The position numbers were made by a program, and so were the translations under genes. A stretch of DNA of 64,000 nt from Phycomyces nitens. Taxonomy: Eukaryota; Mucoromycota; Mucoromycetes; Mucorales; Phycomycetaceae. Numbering within the stretch: the first letter of the stretch is position 1; the number at the start of each line of letters is the position of its first letter. Below the pieces are notes generated by a model. The model saw only the letters and a list, made by a program, of their open reading frames with translations. It did no database searches and was not told the origin of the DNA. The stretch is taken from contig JAHRBC010000005.1 of NCBI GenBank assembly GCA_022702545.1, positions 3,720,001 through 3,784,000 on the forward strand, in the 5' to 3' direction. This document shows, in pieces, positions 46,268 through 58,025 of the stretch.

Positions 46268-48171
46268 TACCTTTCCCTTTTTCCTTTCTTTCTTTCTTTT
46301 TTTACTCTTACTATATTATAGACAAACAGTATAATTACATTGTGTAATCTTGCTTTACTTAGTATCTTTCTTTCGCACATATTGCTCTAAACCATTTTTC
46401 GCTTTACCAAATATACCTATATACACATATAAATATATATTAAATAGAATATAATCAAATCTTTTTTTAACAAAAAAACACTACTTAATAAACTCGAACT
46501 TTATAAAATTACAAATGCACAAGACTAAATGATCAAAAGACATGAACCTTGCTGATAAACTATAAAAAATTCAAGATCACTATAATGCCTATTTGAATTC
46601 CCCATTGAGTAATGGTTACGGGCATAAAAATAGAATGATTCCAAAGGGAACAATGCTCAATTTCTTTTTTCATAAAAGCGCCAAAACCCCTCTTGTGTAT
46701 TCCGGTGCCCATTCATAGAATACAGCCTACTTATTAGACAAAATGTTGTAACCAAGCCTATTTTGCTTGTATCAAAAAGAGGAAGCAACCTTATTCAGCT
46801 TGTTTCAGATTCCTTCAAAAAAGAAAAAGAGAGTATATGCAACGTGTCACCCATGATAATACTATCATACATGTGCAGAATACTAGTCATTATTACTTTA
46901 TATTTATTTACAATCTCTTTTCACTCAAAATGAGTACAAATATTTCAAAAATGTCAACATTTATTGGATTTTTCATTTTAATCCATGTCACAAACTGCAT
47001 TGGATACAGAATCACCAAAATGAAAATACAACATCGCATGATGAGCAAAGGAAGAAACCGAGGATTGTTTACAGTAATCTTGCTTTGAACCTTTTTAACA
47101 ATTGACTATGCATACCATCTTCGTTTTCACTTTAAACACATCAAGACCATTTTACATAACATGGCTTGGATTCAGCATATTGCTTCTCAGATGTGAGTAT
47201 TTTCAGCTATTATGGGTTTGCTATACTACTAAATAGGTATAGCTTTCTCAGGCGCCTATAAGATATGCATCTCTCTCTCTCTCTCTAGGATACACTAGGT
47301 AAATATCTCAAATGTTTGCAGAGACCTGCAGACCTCATCCATGTCATAATCAAATATGAACTCCAGTCTAATATTCACCAATCCCGTCTATACAATCCAA
47401 AAAAAAGTTTTCCAAGATCATGTACGATAAAAAGGATCTCTTTACTTATAGTTGTTTGATATGTTGATGAGATAGTGCAAACATCTCTGCACACAAAGGA
47501 TGAGTATTGGGTGCAAAAGGCAGTCAATAATGGGAGGAAACATTTCCGTGCTATACAATACCAGGTTACTGTTAGTCCTTATGGGATAGCCAGTAGCTTG
47601 ATGGGTATAAGTTGTCCCAATATAAAACTTTCAAATGCTTGACATCTTAAAAGCAAAGAGTGTATATTTTTTTTGGAAATCACATATTTTTCTGATTGTC
47701 TTGTCTGTCTTGATGGCTCTATTTGGTGGAATGACTGAGTAATACATGTATATTATGTAAGAGCAAGAAACGTATAATTATTGCTCCCAATTTTTTTATG
47801 AAATCTTACAAGATATCCTTGCATCCATTATTATTTTGTTAATACAAGGTTTTCGCATCGAAATATGGTTTTTTGACAAACAATTTGACAACTAACCACA
47901 AATTAAATAACCAAATGTCATGTATTGAAATTGGGATTTTAGCACACACAAAAGGATAGATTTTTGACTTGAATATAACATTGTCTAATATGTTTAGGCA
48001 AAGGCTATTAGTGGGGCCCTACACAAGATGGATGTTCATTTATGTATAGCTTTTGAAAAACCATTTCCTGTTTACAGAATGTATACCATATTTCTGTATT
48101 TTCTTTCTTAAAAATGAAAAGAAAAATGCTTTAAATACTTGGGATAAGCAATGGGAAAAAGATTATATAGA
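46268..48171. other. Gene-poor stretch downstream of the H+-ATPase
   Basis: No supported gene. A CT microsatellite lies at about 47,272-47,287, and a plus-strand frame at 46,837-47,088 has no domain or codon-use support. Confidence 0.55.
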
Positions 48172-48388
48172 GTGATGAGTCCAAGTTTATTCTTTTTAAG
48201 AATGGGTACAGCTATACGTTGTGGAAGTCTAGTGAAAAAGACCACCCCAACTACCTTATCCCAAAAGTACAACGAGATATAGTTTTTGTTACAGTCTGAG
48301 AGTATATCTGGTTAGGAAGCATTGGACCACTTTTTGTGCTGAATGGCAACACGAATGCCAAAATACTATATAAAAAAATGTAAAAAAA
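48172..48388 (+). pseudogene. Tc1/mariner-like transposase fragment
   Basis: One frame reads SDESKFILFKNGYSYTLWK, NYLIPKVQRDIVFVTV, a TGA, then EYIWLGSIGPLFVLNGNTNAKILYKKM. This matches the first-Asp block of Tc1-like transposases (FSDESxFxLF...VWR), then GGSVMVWGCxSxxGxGPLxxxxGNMN. It is a central catalytic fragment with one in-frame stop and without flanking domains. Confidence 0.7.
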
Positions 48389-49089
48389 AAACTACTTCTC
48401 CCCATTTTACAAGAGTTTCCAAATACAATAACCAAGAAGAACCTTTATGAATAACATGGGCCACGACACTTTGAAAATACAAAAATAAAATGTCCAAATA
48501 TTCTATCCCAGATATTATTTCAAAATATATGTAATTTACTGCAAGTATCTAATTTTAAATTGGATTTTGTATCCAACTATTTATAAAAGATGGTGTAAAT
48601 AGTAATAGTGCATTTTGCCTGCATTAGTGAACATTGGTATTCTCAATCTCAAACATTATGTTTTTTGTTGTTGTAGTGTAGATTACGTTGATTTATATCC
48701 TATTCACCCCTTAATAACAGGGACATCAATTAAATCATCGTAATATATTTTTTTCCATTTTTTTTAAAAAAATAAGAATTTTGTCCCCTATATTTTCAAA
48801 ATCGATGGTGCAAATAGATATGACACCAAGAGTCGGTGTCACTAATTTATAAATATCTGACATGCTAATGTCCAACATACGGCTTACTTATCCAAATATT
48901 TAATAAGTAACTGGTTAACTTTATATAATCGAAATACAATGCTCTACATTCCAAGATCTGTCTTGTACCGGATCCCTTGTTTTGTTTTGGTTTCCAAATA
49001 AGCTTATTTTTTCCTTCCTCAATCTTTTGAATTCCATCAACATCTTTAACTGCATGTCCAAAGTACAAGATGCTCAGCCCAATAAGACT

Positions 49090-49845
49090 TTTATTTTCAA
49101 AACGCTTGAGATTTAAGAAAGAAATCACAATTAGGCTAAACATGAGTGGAATTAGACTTGCAGGAATTTCCAGAAGCGGAAACATAACGCCATCAACAAT
49201 ATCGTGCTCTTAAATAATACAAGGAAACTTGGTCTGTCACTGACAATAATCGTTTAAAAAGACCAAAGCTTTTGACTATCCAAAAAAAAACTTTTTTGTT
49301 TTGGACTTGAAAAGAAATCAGTTTTAGACTATATGATATGGAACATTCAATAAACCAAGAGAGGACAAAATTTGTTTGTTCAACGGCTATTATTACTAAG
49401 GCGTTGAACATAATAAAAACCGGTTCATGTGTAGCTCTTGTAAAGTATTTTCTGTCTAAAAAAAACATATACCCAGGTTCCATGCTTACTACAACGCCAC
49501 ATAGAATTTGAATCTGGAATAAGAAAAGATGACTTTGGCTGATGAGTTCAACGTCCTTCTCTTTAAGAATGGCTGTGGTTATGTTTGGCGTGAACCTAGT
49601 GAGAATAATACCAGACTGCCTTGCTCAAAAAAGGCAAGGAAATAAGCATTTTTTGTTTGGGTGTGAGGTATTTGGGCTCTTTCTTTTTTGCAATGTCAAC
49701 ATTACAAAAGAAAAATATGTTAACACCTTGAGAGATCATCATCTGTCATTTCTTTATAGTCTCTCTGATAATGATATTACAGGATGTAGACCGCAATACG
49801 ATAATGGAGCACCACGTAAGAGTGAACTGCCAGTAGAATAAGAAT
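49090..49845 (+). pseudogene. Longer Tc1-like transposase pseudogene
   Basis: Across several frames the plus strand shows an HTH part (RLAGISRSGNI, KLGLSLTDNN), a segment resembling the second HTH and linker (SCVALVKYFLSKKN), the first-Asp block ADEFNVLLFKNGCGYVWREPSENN, and NVNITKEKYVNTLRDHHLSFLYSLSDN followed by YDNGAP (the QDNAP second-Asp block). Many frameshifts and stops make it non-functional. Its 5' part is about two-thirds identical in nucleotides to 25,893-26,280 inside the 3.4-kb elements, tying those element segments to Tc1. Confidence 0.65.
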
Positions 49846-50653
49846 AAGACAATTATGTTGGAGGCATCAAGAGTCGTGTTTCAAAAGGTTGAGAAGCGTG
49901 GCATATCTTCCAAGTATCCTGAAACTGCAAATGTATTTTAATGCCCGCTCAGCTAATTTTTGTACCTGCTTGTACAAAAATCAATCTTTTGTAATATTAG
50001 GCAAAGGGTAAGTGTCCAGGAGGTCAAAAGCGATGGAGACGGAGTTTTACGGCTCAAGAACGAATTAAAATAGAGAGGTCTGGAGGGTTGGCGTTGGTGG
50101 GGAGGTATGTAACGTACTGGGATGTAGCTGGTAGACGGTTTCTGGTAGATGTTCGTAGCTGTTTCTCACAGGGGTGGGCAGTGTGTTGAGAGGGTCTGTA
50201 TTCCGATTATTAATCAGTGCTATCAACTCAACTCAATGCTTTGAGTGGCTCTATCTCTACTTTCGCTCAGGGATCTCTCAAGATACCCTCTTTAAACAAA
50301 ATAACGAGAAAGAACCTGTTTTTATTAAGTTGGTCCGTGACCCTATTTCATATCCCACTCCTCAGAGGTGGTACAACAATCTAGCGATTTGGGCGAAACC
50401 CACGTCTCTTCCTAAGGACAGACTGCTCAGTCCGAACCGGAAAAATAGTCTCACTATTCCACAGATGGTCCACAGCTTAATTTTTGGACCATGCTTAATT
50501 TTTAAGCACTGCAAAAAGAATACAGTTTCATAGGGTAGAAAGAGTAGGAATATTGTGCTTAAATCATTGGTTTCTGTATGGTTTTACTCTAATTATCAAA
50601 GATATTTGATTAATAATAACGGGTAGAAAGAAGCTTGAGATCTTAAAGAAACC
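49846..50653. other. Unassigned stretch
   Basis: Contains plus-strand frames, including 50,174-50,533 that starts at TTG, with patches that look coding-like, such as KRWRRSFTAQERIKIERSGGLALVGRYVTYWDVAGRRF near 50,030-50,140. Frameshifts are frequent and no family was recognised. A decayed mobile element is likely. Confidence 0.35.
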
Positions 50654-50732
50654 TGTGGTATACACACCACAGTTGAGTGAAATACAGACTCCACAACCAA
50701 TATCTGGTTCCTCTTTGCTAATGACCATGACA
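50654..50732 (+). repeat. Truncated LTR of a second family
   Basis: TGTGGTATACACACCACAG... through CTAATGACCATGACA matches the first about 80 bp of the solo LTR at 55,297-55,574. It is cut off by the terminal repeat of the 3.4-kb element copy 2. The remainder of this LTR is not found on the other side of that element. Confidence 0.7.
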
Positions 50733-51082
50733 TGTTGTGTTTTAGGGTAATAAAAACAATAAAAAATAGTAAGGTAGAGAATAGACAGTAAGTGAGTACT
50801 TTGAGACTGTATATAAGCTTGTCGTTATCAAGATACAAAATGTGCCACTCTTTATATACCCTTTCAATCTGCTGTTGCGCAAGATCTTGGACTTCCTGAT
50901 ACGTGGGGTCTTTCACCACATTACGATATTAGATGGAGTAAGCTTCTGAGCTCAACATCCATCTTGCTATTATTCTAATGCATTGCTATACTTCGTCTAT
51001 CGTACCTTATTAGCTCTCAGCTAATCTGTATTTATAGCTTATCTATATGTAAAATATACATTGATAAGGCTGGATCACCACA
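50733..51082 (-). repeat. Terminal direct repeat of element copy 2 (left)
   Basis: 350 bp with the same TG...CA ends as the other copies. The purine-rich tract GGGGAAAAAGG lies just inside it when read on minus. Confidence 0.85.
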
Positions 51083-51714
51083 CCACAGACCTTTTTCCCC
51101 AAAAACCTTTGAGATTTAAGAAAGGAATCGTAAGTAAGCTTAACATAGGCGGAATGAAAATTGCATGCCTTTCCAGACACGAGAACATACTGCGTGCAAC
51201 AACCTTTTGTGCTATCAATCAATACAAAGAAACTGGGTCTATCACTGACAAGAAAAATTTAAAACGATGAAAGCTTCTAACACCTCCCCAAAAATACTTT
51301 TTGAACTTGAGAGAAATCGACATAAGATTTTGGCAGACATGATACATCACTAAAAGTGAAATGACAGGGAAGCGCCTCTGTGCAAAAACTATTAGTAAAG
51401 CTACTGCCTTTACATGAATGATAGACCCTCTACAATGAATTTTCTCAGGTGTCAAGACAACCAACATGTTGTTCTGAGCCAAGTATAAAATGAGCAGTTT
51501 AAACTTGATAATAAAAATGGGTTTTATTCATTTCCACTAATATACTTGATCAAAATAAAAATTTATTGTCGAATACAACGTAAATACGAGGGAAGCATTA
51601 TTATACTTATGGGACCATCAGAATGCACTATCTTTTTTTTTTTTTTTTTTTTTTAAAAAAAAAAGAATCTAGCATCATCTCATCATTTGGGCCTATCATG
51701 GGCATTTAATGCCT

Positions 51715-53300
51715 CCCCTCAAGCAAGAACCGGCGGCAGAGAAACCAGCGAACTAGCACCAAGAACAACATAGATTTAGTACTGAAGAAAACTGAAAACA
51801 CTTACCAAGGATATTCTGGAATGGAAGCCAATGACTGGAAACTTGGAAACTACGGAGCAGAGAGCTAACATCAAGAACAATAGAGAATGAGTACCAATGA
51901 AAACAGAAAACTTTTACCAATGCCCGAAAACCTGGAAGACCGGAAGCCGAGGACCAAAGGGCTGAATGGTGCCGACGATACACCTTGGTTGGCTGTACGA
52001 AGGAGCTCAGATCGGCACCATATCAGCCGGCGCCAGGTCGAAGACCGAAGGGCTAGGATACATCCGATTGCGAACAACTTGACGGTTACCAAGGTAGTGT
52101 ATGCCGAAACAACGATGCAACCAAGGGCCAATAAGCAATGGACACGCCTCTCCACCACCCTCGGACTGTTGTGCCGAGATCACACCGCATTCCGACATAG
52201 ACATACCTTGATATCCATCATGAAGTAAGCAACCGAATGTTTCCCTTCTTGCTGAGCCCAAACACCGAAATGAGCTGGACGATAGCCATCGAACCAGTAG
52301 AAACCAACGGGGCTGCAGCGCATATACCAATACAACTCTGACCAGCCGTACCAGAGGTTCAAATATGCTTGCACTCACTGCAGAAGATGTGAATACGCAA
52401 AGGTCCCAAAGCCGAAATCCAATACGTGACATGGACGCGTCCCTCCATTCACCGTTGGCGTGTTAAATCGAACTTTAGAACCTCGCAATATTCACACCCT
52501 ATCCGGACCAGGGCGACGTTTCTTGAGGCACATCCGTGGGGACCGACTTGGAAGATCTTGATCGAATTTATGAATCCAACAGTTAGATGTCAAAGATATT
52601 AAAAATAGAGAGAAAGATATGTTCATACCTACTGGAGTGCGTTGATGCCGCACGGAAATGGAATGGCCAATGCTGTTCTCAGTATACCAGCTGTAGTATT
52701 GAGTTTTCGACTGGTGCTCTCAATTCACCGTATTCGATTTCATAGTCAACATCAATCTCTTCGTGAGATGAGGCCCAAGGCGTGTTGGACTCAATATGTG
52801 ATTTCCAAAAGTTTATGTCAAAAACATCTATATTTTTGGGCATACCTACGCGAGTCTAGCTGCAAAAGATAGAGACAACGGTATCAGGCTTGGGAATGAG
52901 ACAGGAGGGTGGAATGAGGGTCATTTACATGTTTGACAGAGATGGTCATTAGGCATCACGCCTTTGCTAGTGCTTTTTGACAGGTCACTTGTATGATTTC
53001 CAGCACAAGATAGAGTGAGCGGGTTATGTTTTGAAATGATTTTGACACCATCATGTGTTCACTACATCTGAATGACACGTTAGTTTGATGGTTCAAAAAC
53101 ATCATAAAACACACTCATCCACCATTAAAAGTCCGTCCATCATAAAGGCGGAGCCATAGTTGACGAAACTAGGAGTGGATGAAGTGAAAATTTGCTTACC
53201 TTGACATGCCCTTGAGAAAGTGAAATGGTAACAGAAAGAGAAGTAAGGAAACAGAAACAACAATACGCGCCCAAAGCCCCTGTCTTTATAGACAAATATT
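51715..53300 (-). other. Intron-containing transcription unit inside the element (copy 2)
   Basis: Same arrangement as in copy 1: TATAAAG promoter-like sequence near 53,284-53,290, ATGTCAAG|GTAAGC, and a frame from ATG 52,843 with MPKNIDVFDINFWKSHIE ending at the same TGA. The DIK|GTATGT...CAACAG intron is also present. Several substitutions change amino acids (for example Gly to Trp in HFGVxAQQ). Confidence 0.5.
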
Positions 53301-53835
53301 TTGTGGGTGTGAGGTCACCACGAATTCTGGTGATGACGTGAGCCAGTGTGGGAATATATTTTTGACATGGGGCGAATTAGTAGCTTAACAGTAAAATCAA
53401 TAGCTTTTAAAAGGAAAAAGGTAAAGAGGTAAAGAGGTAAACATCAAGTTAAAGGTTGGCCTTTATCTGTGTACTGTTAACTTTAAAGACAGTGTACTTC
53501 TTTGAACGGCGATTGGTTTTCTTTTAATTTTAGGTAATCTTGGTAGGTCCGTGCATTTGTTCAAGGATGATTGATTTTGTACAAACAGGTACAAATAATC
53601 TTTGCGGAAATCAGAAATACATTTGCCCTTTCGAAATACTCAAATATCTCATTCTTTTTTCATATCATATAGAGTTGTGTATCCTCTTTGTCCTAAACAC
53701 TTGTTTAGCAAATATCAAAGATAGAGTGTACTCTGCCACATATTTTTATTTGGTGTAAGAGCAAATGGAGTTTTGATACGAAATAACAATAAATTTGTTT
53801 TTACTTATTCATTATTCTGTACTCTTAAAGGGCGA

Positions 53836-54183
53836 TGTTGTGTTTTAGGGTATTAAACCAATACAAAATTATAATGGAGATATAGACAGTTAGTGAGTAC
53901 TTAAAGACTACATATAAGCTTGTCGTTATCAAGATACAAAATGTGCTGCTCTTTATATACTCTTTCAATCTGCTGTTGCACAAGATCTTGGACTTCCTGA
54001 TACGTGGGGTCTTTCACCACATTAAGATATTAGATGGAGTAAGCTTCTGAGCCTAACATCCATGTTACTATTATTCTAATGCATTGCTATAATTCCTTTA
54101 TCGTACCTTATTAGCTCTCAGCTAATCTGTACTTATAGCTTATGTGTATGTAAAATATACATTAATAAGGCCGGATCACCACA
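53836..54183 (-). repeat. Terminal direct repeat of element copy 2 (right)
   Basis: 348 bp. It resembles the right repeat of copy 1 more than the left repeat of copy 2 at several positions (for example TTACTATTATTCT and TTCCTTTATCG). The two repeats of one element therefore differ consistently. Confidence 0.85.
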
Positions 54184-55296
54184 CCGTAGCTTCCAGGTTT
54201 CCAGTCATTGGTTTCCGTTCCAGAATATCCTTGGTAAAAATATTTGGTTTTCCTTAGTAGTAATTCTCTATTGTTATTTATGCTAATTCACTGTTATCCT
54301 TGTCGCCGCTTCTCGTTTTAGATAGCATAAACTACTCATTATTGCGTTTAATGATTATTTTACATTCTGATCGCCTCACAAGTATATTTATGCCTCCCTC
54401 ACACTGATATCTCTCCAAGTAACATGTCATCTAAACCCCTCAAGATAGCATATTAATACTACATTCTTATTATTCTCTTTCTATATATTTTTATTTCTCA
54501 TTCGATTCGCACCATTTCATCAAATTAGCAAAAACAAAAACCTCCTTTATAAACAAAAGCAATTTTTAGATTACTAGAAAGATCTAATCTTCAGAGGTGC
54601 TTTTCATGTCATCTCGCATTCTGCCATTTCAAACAAAGCTGCTATACCCAAAACAAATATACAAAGAACTACACAAATATACAAGACACGCACTCTATTT
54701 GCTGACAAACAAGAATGCCGTTCAAATAACCTTGATGAGCACGATTTACACCATCTTGAGACTGAAATGAAAAAGAATCACTGGGCTGCATTCGGAGAGT
54801 TGACAAACACCATGAGAGACACAATAGTCAATTACATGTCCATGACTACCATCCGCCGTGTCATTTGTGGAATGGAAACGTCTTTCTTTTTTGCACTGTG
54901 TTTGAGCCACAGCTATCCGAATGGCACAAAAATAAGTGTCTAGTCTTTGGCCATCACACCAAGAAACCCCAACAAATAATGGAGTCATATATAAAGTGAT
55001 GAATCTATAGCTTCACACTTTTTTCTTGAGATAGAAACATGTGAGTCTAGCGCTTTCCAGTGGAAAAAAGTTTATGAAAGACTGAATTATGCCAAGATTT
55101 GACACTATGAATGAACTTTAGGACAGGGAGTTTATCTATCCAGAAGACAATAATCCTTGTCATAAATCATAGCTAGCCGAGGACTGGAAGCTGCACAATT
55201 TTTATTGTTGCTGGCTTTCCAAATGTCCAACTTGTACAACTTTGAAACAATATTTTTCGTACTGTTATAAGCACACTCTTCATATATTGTTATAAG
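54184..55296. other. Repeat-derived and unassigned sequence
   Basis: 54,186-54,290 is a plus-strand, diverged copy of the exon-intron block found on minus inside the 3.4-kb elements (TTCCAGTCATTGG...AATATCCTTG|GTAAAA). The rest has no supported gene. A minus-strand frame at 54,746-54,988 has no recognised domain. Confidence 0.45.
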
Positions 55297-55574
55297 TGTG
55301 GTATACACACCACAGCTGAGTGAAATACAGACTCCACAACCGATCTCCGGTTCCTCTTTGCTAATGACCCTGGCAGGTTAACATCTCAGGAGCAGCTACA
55401 CACCAGGCACACGTACACTTCACACTTCAACAGTTATAACCGACCATTACACAATAGACATTACATTAAAAGGGAATTAGAATATTAAGTATATAAACCA
55501 CCATAATATTCTTTCTTTAATAAATAACACTCTCACAGTATCTACTAGTTCCCTACAAACCCTAATCTACCTCA
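55297..55574 (+). mobile_element. Solo LTR with 5-bp target duplication
   Basis: 278 bp from TGTGGTATACACACCACAG to CTAATCTACCTCA, flanked on both sides by ATAAG (55,292-55,296 and 55,575-55,579). It contains TATATAAACCACC (about 55,480-55,492) as a probable core promoter, preceded by GC-richer sequence. A solo LTR is what remains after recombination between the two LTRs of a full element. The family differs from that of the 3.4-kb elements. Confidence 0.85.
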
Positions 55575-55740
55575 ATAAGCACACACTGTCACCATCAATA
55601 ATATATTTCAATTTCTCGGAAAAAATATAAACAAACCCCCCCTTTAAATACTTTGACATTTTAACTGTAAGAATATAAAAATAGTCTTTTGAAGACTAAA
55701 CTTGTTAAACAATGTTATATGGCTACATCTTTTATTTATA

Positions 55741-58025
55741 ATGAATACCAACACTGTCTCATTTTTAGATGTATCCGTCAAAACACCATTAACATTTCCC
55801 GAGAATGGCTACCCTGACAAGCAAAGTGTCCTCCGGCCGTGAATGACTATGCCCTTTCCAATAACTTTACAATCAAAATCAAGGAAGAAAGGTTTTTCAA
55901 ATCTCCATCCTGCATGTCCAAAGGCTGGTGCTTATCGTGACAAGCGCAATATCAGTGACGAGAAAAGAAAGCGCCCAATTCTTCTCTCACTGGATTCCTC
56001 CTTTTTGCTGAGGTTCTCATTCCAAAAGAATGAGAGATATCTTCAATTACCTGCCCGTAGTAAAAATTAGCATTTTCACAGCCATCTCATCACCCCCCAA
56101 GAACTGATCGTCTGTTTAACTTACGACGATGCTAGCGTCGCCGGGACAATGCAAGAGAATCATACAAAGGCTCGTGCTGTTCAAAAAGCTATCAGTGATA
56201 AGATCACTAAAAGAAGTATTTTGGCCGGCTCCTTACAAACAAACAAAAAAGAGAGGTATTTCGGCTCTCTAGTCTTTGGATTCTTCGTTCGAGCGAATTT
56301 GCTCATATCTTTTACAATTTGAAGTTGATGAGGCAACAATCACAGATGCCAGAATCTTTAACGAACCTTGTCTCCGTGGGTTGATCCACTCTGCATCAAG
56401 AATGGTTTTGATAGCCATCCGCGCTGAACTTCTGGAGGAGATTGTTCCTGGAGAGGTTTGCGATTTCAGAGTCAAAACTGTATTTGGACTTCCATGTCGC
56501 CATGATCTACCAAGGGATCGGCCACTGTTGTTGACAGACGTTCCTGAAAGGTGCATTCTTTCTTCTCCAACCACATGTGCCAAGAGATTGGAAATCGATG
56601 GGATAATGAATGAAGCCAATGTCGAGCAACCACTCCCATGGATGAAATCAGTTGCTAGTCTTGAGAGATTGTTTCGGCGCTGTGAGGGAGAACAGCAGAT
56701 CCAGGACCTGATGACAAATGTCGATAAGTTTGTTGATAATGTCAATCACAATGTTGAACATCCTGAAGTTGTCTTTCCTGTGGCCAGTGAAGTTCGAGCT
56801 CCCGGAAGGCCAAAGCTTGTCAAAAGAAAGTCGGCACTTCCAAAGGATTTTGTCTTGCACAAGCATAGGCACCTTCTTGCTCAGAAAGGAAGGGTAAATA
56901 CTATACGTGTATACCAATATGTACATCCATTCAAATTGACATTTATTTTAGGGTAATCTCAAGGAGATGATCAGAGATGAGATTCAAAAGTCGATGAAGG
57001 AGTCAGTCGATGCATCTCTTCAGACAGGTAACGTATTATTAATATTTTATAGCCAAAAAAACACGATTTCTTAATTCATATTATTTGTAGCTCTTAAAGA
57101 GATTGAGAAAAAATTCGCAGAAATGCAAGAGCCTCTCGAAGAAGGTAATAGCTATTATGTTTTAACCATAAAAATAGTACTGGAACTAATCCCTTTTTTT
57201 CATATAAATGGTGTTTAGCTAAAACACTCGTTATCCCTATCAAAAGACCCAGCCATCTTCTCGATGGCTATGTCTATGACTTGCCCAGTCAAAAAAAGGC
57301 AAAAAACAGTAATGTTGTGTTTTAGGGTAATAAAACAGTAAAAATAATAAAATGGAAAATAGACAGTAAGTGAGTACTTTGAGACTGTATATAAGCTTGT
57401 CATTATCAAGATACAAAATGTGCCGCTCTTTATATACTTTTGTAATCTGCTATTGCGCTACGTCTTGGCCTTTCTGATATATGTGGTCCTTCACCATATT
57501 AATATATTAGATAGAATAAGCTTATGAGCTCAACGCCAATGTTACACTTGTTCTGATCCACTGCTACACTTTGTCTATCGTGCCTTATTGGCTCTTGGCT
57601 ATCATGTACTCATGGCTTATGAATATGTAAAATATACATTAATAAGGCTGAATCACCACAAGTGAGTATGACTTTAGTCTGCTACTACAAGTTGAGCTTT
57701 CTGCCGTTTCCTTGGTATCCAGCCCCAATTCTGATGGTTGGTGTGGATTTCGTGTGTACTCGAATGGTCAGAGCATCCTACTAGTAGCACATCTTTCCCC
57801 TCAAAGAAAAGTCATTGGACAACAGTCAAAGTTAAGCCTCATTTACATTGGTCCTGGCCTGAGGTTATTGCAATCTACTTTGATGCTGTCCGTAGAGGGT
57901 CCATCGTTGACTGTTTTACAACAAGTTGGGATCATTGGGGTCAATTCCCAAAGCACAAAAGTAATCGATTTGCCACTGCTACTACTATTTCTAACATGTC
58001 ATCAAAAGTCATTGATCTTTCTTAA
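55741..58025 (+). pseudogene. MULE transposase pseudogene with FAR1, SWIM and OTU-like parts
   Basis: The N-terminal part across shifted frames shows PENGYPDKQSVLR, VNDYALSNNFTIKIKEER and LHPACPKAGAYRDKRN, the FAR1-type DNA-binding pattern. The DDE catalytic domain is missing between about 56,120 and 56,276. 56,276-56,900 resumes with a MULE C-terminal region including the SWIM-like GEVCDFRVKTVFGLPCRHDL, then APGRPKLVKRKSALP. Short introns lead to coiled-coil-like exons (LKEMIRDEIQKSMKES; ALKEIEKKFAEMQE). A solo LTR interrupts at 57,313-57,660. Downstream, NSDGWCGFRVYS resembles the DGNCGFR block of an OTU cysteine protease and HWSWPEVIAIYFDAV its later part. Stops, frameshifts and the deletion make it dead. 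Confidence 0.7.
57313..57660 (-). mobile_element. Solo terminal repeat of the 3.4-kb element family
   Basis: 348 bp matching the element repeats end to end but more diverged, with many substitutions in its middle. Flanks are AGTAA on the left and AGTGA on the right, possibly a target duplication with one change. It lies inside the MULE pseudogene between the coiled-coil exon and the OTU-like part. Confidence 0.8.

Larger units (their letters stand above)
50733..54183 (-). mobile_element. Non-autonomous LTR-type element, copy 2
   Basis: A direct, nearly identical copy of 25,530-28,967, offset by about 25.2 kb, with terminal repeats of 350 and 348 bp. Differences are a few dozen substitutions and length changes, the largest in a poly-T run near 51,632. 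The 113-codon plus-strand frame at 51,887-52,228 is unchanged between copies, as are the splice-like signals of the minus-strand unit. No target duplication was found (TGACA versus CCGTA). The left end lies inside a truncated LTR of another family. Confidence 0.75.

Noticed and set aside
50596..50919. Coding-like minus frame (KDPTYQEVQDLAQQQIERVYKEW) in the terminal repeat
   Set aside because: It lies within the LTR-type repeat, is broken in other copies (for example the solo copy at 57,313), and contains the promoter-like TATATAAAG; I treat it as chance or regulatory.
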